DNA from: Eubacteriaceae bacterium UBA1433 | GTDB taxonomy: Bacteria; Bacillota; Clostridia; Eubacteriales; UBA1433 | DNA length: 11,030 bases | Assembly (NCBI GenBank): GCA_002329295.1 | Contig: DCTT01000026.1 | Coordinates: forward strand, 46,036-57,065 | Reading direction: 5' to 3' | Shown here: piece by piece, positions 6,048-11,030 of the stretch | Numbering within the stretch: the first letter of the stretch is position 1 | Layout: each line of letters starts with the position of its first letter | Translations under genes and position numbers: made by a program | The notes under the pieces: model-generated | The model's database searches: none | What the model saw: only the letters and a program-made list of their open reading frames with translations | What the model was told of the DNA's origin: nothing

Positions 6048-6848
6048 TTAAATCATTGTGCTTTTTATTTCCTGAACAATCTTTGTTAAGGATTCACCGG
6101 CACTTCCCTGAATGAAATAATCTGAAAGACCCATCCTTGTCAGAGGGGTTGGCTCAGCATTGATTTCAATAATAACCGCTCCTCCTTGCTGCTTTGCATA
6201 AAAAGGCAGATCGGCAAACGGATATACCGTTGCCGACGTCCCGCAAATCAGCATGACATCACATTTCCCAGCTTCGGACATGCTCTTAGTTATAACCGCA
6301 TTTGGGATAGGTTCATTAAAAAAAACAATGTCTTGTTTCAAAGCCTGGCCGCATTTAGGACATATGGGCGGGAGGAGATCCTCTTTAAGCATTTCGTTCA
6401 GATTGAACCGGCTCTCTTCGTATTGAGAAGCGCAGTTCAAACAGCGTAATTTTGAATAGTTTCCGTGATATTCGATTACATTTTTCGATCCTGCCTTGTA
6501 GTGCAAATTGTCAATATTTTGTGTAATAACGGTACGGACAATCCCTAAGCTTTCAAGTTCTGCCAAGGCCTTATGTCCCCGGTTTGGCTCATATTCGGAC
6601 AAGTCCCCTAATAAATCAGGGGTTGTAAGCCTCTCGATCCAGTGTTTTTTGGGATTCCTTTTGAATTTGTCAAAACTTTGGTACGCTTTTTTTTCAGCTT
6701 CCGGATCGGTTTTCCATATTCCCTTTGGACCTCTAAAATCCCGTATCCCTGATTCCGTACTTAAACCTGCCCCGGTCAATGCAATCGCATAATCGGCTGC
6801 AGCCAGCACCTGGCTCACCTTTTTAATTATCTCATTATTTGTTTCCAA
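6048..6848 (-). CDS. cobB: NAD-dependent protein deacylase, Sir2 family
   Basis: Removes acyl groups from protein lysines, consuming NAD and releasing nicotinamide and O-acyl-ADP-ribose. The 266 residues contain the sirtuin signature Gly-Ala-Gly-Leu-Ser-Thr-Glu-Ser-Gly-Ile-Arg-Asp-Phe-Arg (26-39), Thr-Gln-Asn-Ile-Asp-Asn-Leu-His (109-116), the catalytic His128 in Glu-Tyr-His-Gly, a four-cysteine zinc site (Cys136, Cys139, Cys163, Cys166) and the C-terminal Cys-Gly-Thr-Ser plus Glu-Ile-Asn-Ala NAD-contact motifs. All key residues are present and length is normal. Translation starts at TTG 6848, with AAAGGTGG seven bases upstream. The gene stands alone on its strand next to an insertion sequence remnant; a role in central metabolism or in reversing acetylation is likely but not shown by the context. 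Confidence 0.92.
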   Translation of the reverse strand: METNNEIIKKVSQVLAAADYAIALTGAGLSTESGIRDFRGPKGIWKTDPEAEKKAYQSFDKFKRNPKKHWIERLTTPDLLGDLSEYEPNRGHKALAELESLGIVRTVITQNIDNLHYKAGSKNVIEYHGNYSKLRCLNCASQYEESRFNLNEMLKEDLLPPICPKCGQALKQDIVFFNEPIPNAVITKSMSEAGKCDVMLICGTSATVYPFADLPFYAKQQGGAVIIEINAEPTPLTRMGLSDYFIQGSAGESLTKIVQEIKSTMI

Positions 6849-6876
6849 ATCAAAACCACCTTTAATATTATTATTT

Positions 6877-6907
6877 ATTATAATATTATTTTAACATATC
6901 TGGTCAA
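6877..6907 (-). promoter_or_regulatory. Probable promoter of the sirtuin gene
   Basis: On the minus strand TTGACC (6907-6902) and TATAAT (6882-6877) are separated by 19 bases, slightly long but with good hexamers. An AT-only inverted repeat (AATATTAT 6864-6871 with ATAATATT 6880-6887) overlaps the -10 and could be an operator or chance in AT-rich DNA. Confidence 0.55.
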
Positions 6908-6951
6908 CCCTCGATCTTATACACAGTTCAAAGGTCGGGAAAAGGAAGAAA

Positions 6952-7191
6952 TTAGGCGGGTTTTAAAATGAATTGAGGAACAAAAGAACGATAGCCGAGC
7001 AAACTAAGGAACCAAACGCTGTTGCAGGCATCGTAAGTATTAGCCCACCATCTGATAAAAATCTCGGCCTTGACGAAAACATTCAACGTTTCTCCTCTGA
7101 GAAATTTGTTTCGCATTTTGCCATTGAAGCTTTCACAGTACTCATTTTCCCACGAGCTTCCAAGTTCGAGATAAGCCGTTCCAGTATTCAC
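6952..7191 (-). pseudogene. Remnant of IS3-family transposase (C-terminal end)
   Basis: The minus-strand reading shows Thr-Ala-Tyr-Leu-Glu-Leu-Gly-Ser-Ser-Trp-Glu-Asn-Glu-Tyr-Cys-Glu-Ser-Phe-Asn-Gly-Lys. This is the conserved region around the catalytic glutamate of IS3-family OrfB integrase domains, then Phe-Ile-Arg-Trp-Trp-Ala and a Leu-Gly-Tyr-Arg-Ser end. A full OrfB is about 280 residues; only about 80 remain. The usual Arg-Pro-His-Ser segment before Leu-Gly-Tyr-Arg is replaced by unrelated residues. The aspartates of the DDE triad are missing, and the frame upstream (to a TAG at 7249-7251) has no similarity I recognise. It is a dead fragment. I could not define its terminal inverted repeats or target duplication. 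Confidence 0.8.
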
Positions 7192-7317
7192 TTTTGTTGA
7201 TGAAAAAATAAAGGACTTAATGATTGAATAATCGATTGATATCGTCCTCTAAAGTGAGAAGATTTGGAACGTATAGCGAATTACATAGACGAAGCATTTC
7301 TGCGCATTTTAGACAAT

Positions 7318-7347
7318 AAAAAAGGAAAGTGTGTACTTTTCCTTTTT
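7318..7347 (-). terminator. Intrinsic terminator of tRNA-Arg
   Basis: AAAGGAAAGT (7321-7330) and ACTTTTCCTTT (7335-7345) pair around GTGT with one bulged base. On the minus strand the stem runs into six Ts (7323-7318), 40 bases beyond the tRNA 3' end. T's also follow on the plus strand. Confidence 0.75.
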
Positions 7348-7386
7348 GGTTATATCATGTAAGCTTGTAAAATCAATATAAAACAG

Positions 7387-7463
7387 TGGTGCGCCGTAAG
7401 GGATTCGAACCCCTGACCTTTCGGTCCGTAGCCGAACGCTCTATCCAGCTGAGCTAACGGCGC
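7387..7463 (-). tRNA. tRNA-Arg (anticodon ACG)
   Basis: The minus strand gives a complete cloverleaf: acceptor GCGCCGT/ACGGCGC, D-arm with AGCTCAGCTGGATAGAGC, anticodon stem TTCGG/CCGAA with loop CTACGGA (anticodon ACG, normally edited to ICG), T-arm AGGGG/CCCTT around TTCGAAT, and encoded CCA. The length is 77 bases with CCA. It has its own promoter and terminator, so it is a single-gene unit. It reads CGU, CGC and CGA arginine codons after inosine formation. Confidence 0.96.
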
Positions 7464-7474
7464 ACTGTTTTTTA

Positions 7475-7502
7475 ATTATAGCACAATGAAAAGAAAAATC
7501 AA
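7475..7502 (-). promoter_or_regulatory. Promoter of tRNA-Arg
   Basis: On the minus strand TTGATT (7502-7497), a 16-base spacer and a perfect TATAAT (7480-7475) preceded by TGC (extended -10) lie about a dozen bases before the tRNA 5' end. Confidence 0.75.
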
Positions 7503-7573
7503 TTTGAATTTTGCTTCCTAATCTGTTTTTTTCTTTCTGCATATTTTCTCATCTATATAATTTAAGAAATTTC

Positions 7574-7602
7574 TTGCAAACGCAGGCAGAGAGGCTTATG
7601 AT
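7574..7602 (+). promoter_or_regulatory. Sigma-A-type promoter of typA
   Basis: TTGCAA (7574-7579) and TATGAT (7597-7602) with a 17-base spacer, giving a leader of about 30 bases. The hexamers and spacing are identical to the btu operon promoter at 828-856. A second TATAAT at 7556-7561 lacks a good -35. Confidence 0.7.
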
Positions 7603-7638
7603 GCTAAGGGACACTTTTCACACAAAGGTTAGAGAAGC

Positions 7639-9246
7639 ATGATACAAAAAAGAGAAGATATTCGAAACATCGCCATTATTGCCCACGTTGACCATGGCAA
7701 AACCACCTTGGTCGACCAAATGTTGCAACAATGCGGTTCTCATCGAGCCAATGAACAATTTGTCGAACGCGTTATGGATTCCAACGACCTGGAGCGTGAA
7801 CGCGGCATTACCATTCTTGCCAAAAACACCTCGGTAATCTATAACAATGTCAAAATTAATATTGTCGACACACCGGGTCATGCCGATTTTGGCGGCGAAG
7901 TAGAACGTGTGCTGGCTATGGTGGACGGCGTGCTTTTGCTTGTGGACGCCTATGAGGGCGTCATGCCGCAAACCAAATTTGTCTTGCGAAAGGCCATGGT
8001 TGCCGATAAAAAAATCATTGTCGTTATCAATAAAATCGACCGTCAAGAACGCCGCATTGCAGAAGTGCAGGACGAAATTTTGGATTTATTTATTGACTTA
8101 AATTGTTCTGATGAACAATTAGATTTTCCCGTGGTCTATGCTTCGGCAAGACAGGGCTATGCTACGTTGAATTTATCTGAAACCGGCAATACCGTCTTTC
8201 CTCTTTTGCAAGTGATTATCGACTGCATCCCCGCCCCTGCCGGCGATATTATTGCTCTTTCCGGCATTGAACAAATCAATATCGGCGAGACGCTTTGCGA
8301 CATCCAGCAAGCGAATCCTTTGCGTTTTGTACAAATCGACGAACCCACCATCTCCATGATGTTCCTTGTCAACAACAGCCCTTTTGCGGGGCGTGAAGGC
8401 AAATATGTCACATCGCGCAACCTCAGAGAACGATTGTTTCGTGAAATAAAAACCAATATCAGCATGCGCGTGGAAGAGACCGACTCCACGGAAACGTTCA
8501 AAGTTTCCGGCAGAGGTGAGTTGCACTTATCCATCCTAATCGAAACCATGCGCAGAGAAGGCTACGAATTCAGCGTCTCTCGCCCCAAAGTCATTTTTAA
8601 AACAGAGGACGGAAAACTCAAAGAGCCGATGGAGCGACTGATTATTGATATCCCTGAAGAATACATTGGTGTCACCATGGAAAAAACAGGTCTGCGCAAG
8701 GGAGAAATGTTGGACATGCACAGCAACGCACAGGGAACTGTTCGCCTGGAATTTTCGATTCCTTCTCGCGATTTGATTGGTTTTCGAAATGAATTTCTCA
8801 CCGATACCAAGGGCAACGGTGTCATGAACCATCTCTACGACGGCTATGATGATTACAAAGGCGATATTGCCCAGCGCACACGCGGCTCCATCATTTCTTA
8901 TGAAACCGGCACCACCACCGCTTACGGGCTTAACAATGCCCAGGAGCGCGGCAGACTCTTTATTAGTCCGGGTGTTGAAGTTTATGAAGGAATGGTCGTG
9001 GGAGAAAATGCCAAAGGCGAAGATTTAACAGCCAATGTTTGTCGCAAAAAGCATGCCTCCAATATTCGCGCCGCCGGCAGTGATGATGCCATCAAACTCA
9101 CCCCTGCCGTGCAGATGAGCCTGGAACAGATGCTCGAATTTATCGCTGATGACGAACTGGTAGAAATTACCCCGAAAAACATTCGCATACGCAAGAAAAT
9201 TTTAAACAAAGAGCAGCGTGCCAAAGCACAAAGCCGTGCCAAATAA
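7639..9246 (+). CDS. typA: Translational GTPase TypA/BipA, lacking most of domain II
   Basis: A ribosome-binding GTPase related to EF-G and LepA, involved in 50S assembly and stress or cold adaptation. Start ATG 7639 has AAAGG ten bases upstream and the family's Arg-Glu-Asp-Ile-Arg-Asn-Ile-Ala-Ile-Ile-Ala-His opening. G1 Ala-His-Val-Asp-His-Gly-Lys-Thr-Thr is at 15-23, followed by switch I Arg-Glu-Arg-Gly-Ile-Thr-Ile, Asp-Thr-Pro-Gly-His and Asn-Lys-Ile-Asp. Domain III (Ser-Gly-Arg-Gly-Glu-Leu-His-Leu-Ser), domain V and the TypA-specific C-terminus (Ile-Pro-Ser-Arg-Asp-Leu-Ile-Gly-Phe-Arg; Leu-Glu-Gln-Met-Leu-Glu-Phe) are intact. But the protein has 535 residues, where the family has about 605-615. 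The gap is at residues 198-206: Ile-Pro-Ala-Pro-Ala-Gly-Asp-Ile runs directly into the last strands of domain II, with about 70 beta-barrel residues absent. The frame is preserved. It could be a real variant, an early pseudogene or an assembly collapse. Confidence 0.93.
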   Translation: MIQKREDIRNIAIIAHVDHGKTTLVDQMLQQCGSHRANEQFVERVMDSNDLERERGITILAKNTSVIYNNVKINIVDTPGHADFGGEVERVLAMVDGVLLLVDAYEGVMPQTKFVLRKAMVADKKIIVVINKIDRQERRIAEVQDEILDLFIDLNCSDEQLDFPVVYASARQGYATLNLSETGNTVFPLLQVIIDCIPAPAGDIIALSGIEQINIGETLCDIQQANPLRFVQIDEPTISMMFLVNNSPFAGREGKYVTSRNLRERLFREIKTNISMRVEETDSTETFKVSGRGELHLSILIETMRREGYEFSVSRPKVIFKTEDGKLKEPMERLIIDIPEEYIGVTMEKTGLRKGEMLDMHSNAQGTVRLEFSIPSRDLIGFRNEFLTDTKGNGVMNHLYDGYDDYKGDIAQRTRGSIISYETGTTTAYGLNNAQERGRLFISPGVEVYEGMVVGENAKGEDLTANVCRKKHASNIRAAGSDDAIKLTPAVQMSLEQMLEFIADDELVEITPKNIRIRKKILNKEQRAKAQSRAK

Positions 9247-9286
9247 TATTCATTTGTAAAGGACTTTTTTAATCTGCATTTCCTGA

Positions 9287-9333
9287 ATAAATAATAAAAG
9301 CACAAAGAAAGTCTTTGTACTTTTATTATTTAT
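9287..9333 (+). terminator. Long-stem terminator after typA
   Basis: ATAAATAATAAAAG (9287-9300) pairs perfectly with CTTTTATTATTTAT (9320-9333), and after one C-A mismatch ACAAAG (9302-9307) pairs with CTTTGT (9313-9318) around a five-base loop. It starts about 40 bases after the typA stop. The symmetric A/T tracts make it able to serve both strands, including the DUF3781-like remnant read leftward. Confidence 0.75.
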
Positions 9334-9385
9334 ATAACTCCTTTAGAAACAATATTCCGGAAAGAAATCACATATTGATAGAATC

Positions 9386-9739
9386 TCAGCCGATGGGTGC
9401 ATATTTAAAGCCATGGGTGCAAAGCAAACAATTTGCCGTTAAGCGTTGAAAATTGGGCCTTCTTGCTTTGAATAAAGCAAACCGGGATTTGCTATAAATA
9501 ATGTGAGCGGTAATAATTGTATAGCTATATGAATTGATTGCGATTTTTATACTATCCACTTCGCAATACTAATTTTTACCTTGCTTATAAATAACCGCCC
9601 CTCTATCCAAAACCTTATTTTTACAGAATTCAACCACATCTGGCATATCCAGGTTTAAATTTCTTTTTATTCTACCAATTCCCATCTCTGTGGCATGAAT
9701 TTTATCAATGTTTTCAAGCAACACTATTTTATCTGTCAA
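9386..9739 (-). pseudogene. DUF3781-like gene interrupted by an amber codon
   Basis: On the minus strand, TTG 9739 (directly after a TAA) opens a 56-residue reading with Leu-Leu-Glu-Asn-Ile-Asp-Lys-Ile-His-Ala-Thr-Glu-Met-Gly, Gly-Arg-Ile-Lys-Arg-Asn-Leu, Asp-Val-Val-Glu-Phe-Cys-Lys and Lys-Gln-Gly-Lys-Asn, then TAG at 9571-9569. The same frame continues Tyr-Cys-Glu-Val-Asp-Ser, Ile-Ala-Ile-Asn-Ser-Tyr-Ser-Tyr-Thr-Ile-Ile-Thr-Ala-His, and runs to TGA at 9388-9386. Both halves resemble the small DUF3781 family of unknown function as I remember it, where a tryptophan tends to follow Gly-Lys-Asn, so TAG may be a mutated TGG. No clear ribosome site precedes the TTG. The tail after Thr-Ala-His is unlike the family. 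Most likely a decaying gene; the family name is from memory. Bases 9334-9385 hold nothing I recognise. Confidence 0.55.
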
Positions 9740-9790
9740 TTACTTCACAAAATTCATGAAAGAATATTGTATAATGCCTGCCTCAAAACA

Positions 9791-9818
9791 ACAGGCAAAC
9801 CACGAAAGGTTTGCCTGT
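9791..9818 (-). terminator. Intrinsic terminator of the TelA-family gene
   Basis: ACAGGCAAACC (9791-9801) and GGTTTGCCTGT (9808-9818) form a perfect 11-bp stem with a six-base loop. On the minus strand TGTTTTG follows, about 55 bases beyond the TelA-family stop codon. Confidence 0.85.
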
Positions 9819-9872
9819 GTTCGATTTTATTATTTTTTGTAATCTCAAAAATCGAGAAAACTACATAATATC

Positions 9873-11030
9873 TTATTTAAAAGGCTCTCTTTTTCTGGCG
9901 GCAAGTAGAGAATTTTTCATTTCTCCTTCAATTGCCAAAAGTTCTTCTTCGACCTTTTCACGTCTTGTTCGACCTTCCTGCTGTATTTTTATAGTTTCGT
10001 TTATAGTATCTATCAAGTCTTTATTAACTTGTTTCAGTGTTTCTATTTCTATGATACCTTTCTCTGATTCTTTTGCTACTTCTACAGTATTTTGTTTTAA
10101 TTTTGCTGAATTTTTCAGAAGCAATTCGTTAGTGGTGTCATTTACTTCTTTTTGAAGTTTAAGAGCGGTTTCCTGACGTGCAAGTCCGAAAGCGATAACT
10201 ATCTGACTCTTCCATAAAGGGATCGTACTTAGTATCGCTGTCTGAATCTTATCTACAAGCAATTTATCGTTATTTTGTATAAGCCTTATCTGCGGTGCAG
10301 TTTGAATACTCATGGTTTTCGAGAGTTTAAGATCATGTACTTTTTTCTCAAATCGGTTTACAGTATCTTCAAAATCCGACACGAGCTGCGCCGACATATG
10401 GTCTTTAGAGTCTGCGGCTTCTTGCCTGATTTTAGGAATGGTTATATTTCTTGTTTCGTCTATAATTTCTTCGCCGGCTCTTATATATAATTGTAAATCA
10501 TAGAAGTATTCTAAATTTCTGGCATAAAGCTCATCAAACATCGTGATATCCTTAAGCATTTGAATTCTTGCTTGATCGAGCTGCCCTTCTATTTTGTCTA
10601 TTTGAACTTCCACATTTTCGTATTTAGTTTTAAATCTTTCAATCTTTTTGCTTATAGAAGAAATAAAAGGTATGTTTGACAAAAAACCCTTAGACTCTCC
10701 CAATTCATCAATCGCCAAACCCTTAACATTTACAAGTAAATCTGACAAAAGAACACCCACTTCTCCTGTGTCCTTATTTTTTATCTTATTTAGTATGATG
10801 TCGGAAAAGTCTGAAAGTTTTCTCTGTGCACCGACTCCGAATATTACGGTCTGGTTGGAGTCAAGTAAATCAAGTTTGCTTTTTATCTCATCAACTCTTC
10901 GTCTTTGTTCGGGCTTCAATTCTCCTTTGTCGATTACTGTAAGCTCATTTTTAACTTCCTCTACTAAATAGTCCGTATCTTGAGTCGGTTGTAAATTCTT
11001 GCCTGAGTTTTTTTGTAAATCATCTAAAGT
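9873..11030 (-). CDS. TelA/YaaN-family toxic anion resistance protein (5' end outside window)
   Basis: The frame runs from the right edge to TAA at 9875-9873, giving 385 residues. TelA-family proteins are about 360-400 long, so little is missing. A TTG at 10919 is internal: the same frame continues upstream with Glu-Glu-Val-Lys-Asn-Glu-Leu and other plausible residues. Family landmarks are Phe-Gly-Val-Gly-Ala-Gln, then Pro-Phe-Ile-Ser-Ser-Ile-Ser-Lys-Lys-Ile-Glu-Arg-Phe-Lys, Pro-Gln-Ile-Arg-Leu-Ile-Gln-Asn-Asn, Ser-Thr-Ile-Pro-Leu-Trp-Lys-Ser-Gln-Ile, Asn-Glu-Leu-Leu-Leu-Lys-Asn, and a helical, probably coiled-coil tail with Glu-Ile-Glu-Thr-Leu. No membrane segment is visible, so it is cytoplasmic. 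Family members were first linked to tellurite resistance, but their biochemical role is unclear; in Bacillota they often follow an xpaC-like gene, which would lie outside the window. Confidence 0.9.
   Translation of the reverse strand, partial: TLDDLQKNSGKNLQPTQDTDYLVEEVKNELTVIDKGELKPEQRRRVDEIKSKLDLLDSNQTVIFGVGAQRKLSDFSDIILNKIKNKDTGEVGVLLSDLLVNVKGLAIDELGESKGFLSNIPFISSISKKIERFKTKYENVEVQIDKIEGQLDQARIQMLKDITMFDELYARNLEYFYDLQLYIRAGEEIIDETRNITIPKIRQEAADSKDHMSAQLVSDFEDTVNRFEKKVHDLKLSKTMSIQTAPQIRLIQNNDKLLVDKIQTAILSTIPLWKSQIVIAFGLARQETALKLQKEVNDTTNELLLKNSAKLKQNTVEVAKESEKGIIEIETLKQVNKDLIDTINETIKIQQEGRTRREKVEEELLAIEGEMKNSLLAARKREPFK

Noticed and set aside
7258..7362. Plus-strand 34-codon stretch with a helical, acidic start between the IS remnant and tRNA-Arg
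   Set aside because: It runs straight through the tRNA-Arg terminator hairpin, has no good start, and no family could be assigned; the terminator explains the sequence better.
9811..10971. Plus-strand open frames opposite the TelA-family gene
   Set aside because: They are serine/phenylalanine-rich shadows of the long minus-strand coding frame, without ribosome sites.

Overview
The window comes from a moderately low-GC Gram-positive-type bacterium, most likely Bacillota (Clostridia- or Negativicutes-like). The pointers are strong GGAGG/AAAGG-type ribosome sites, TTG starts used beside ATG, sigma-A-like promoters, hairpin-plus-T terminators, a lipoprotein-type B12-binding protein and tRNA genes with encoded CCA. 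No species can be named from the sequence alone.

Left part (1-3883): the 3' end of a PPC/DUF296-domain gene, then about 550 bases without a gene that hold one striking nested inverted repeat (376-478). Next comes a vitamin B12 uptake operon: a sigma-A promoter, a cobalamin riboswitch with a readable terminator/antiterminator platform, then btuF (lipoprotein), btuC (permease) and btuD (ATPase). The binding protein delivers corrinoid to the BtuC/BtuD importer, and the leader shuts the operon off when cobalamin is plentiful.

Middle (3884-5850): a T-rich intergenic spacer with a cluster of DnaA-box-like 9-mers and two nested inverted repeats. Then trmL (tRNA wobble 2'-O-methyltransferase) and trxB (thioredoxin reductase), a strong terminator, and tRNA-Gly(CCC) on the minus strand with its own terminator.

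Right part (5850-11030): on the minus strand a Sir2-family deacylase (cobB), a short decayed IS3-family transposase remnant just upstream of it, and tRNA-Arg(ACG) with promoter and terminator. On the plus strand is typA/bipA, which lacks about 70 residues covering most of domain II, an in-frame and very precise loss that is the most unusual thing in the window. After a long terminator hairpin follow, on the minus strand, a probable DUF3781 gene interrupted by an amber codon and a TelA/YaaN-family gene that runs off the right edge.

Most genes are ordinary housekeeping and transport functions. I did not find a clear new multi-gene system. The best leads are the domain II-deleted TypA, the DnaA-box cluster, the 376-478 inverted repeat and the riboswitch platform.
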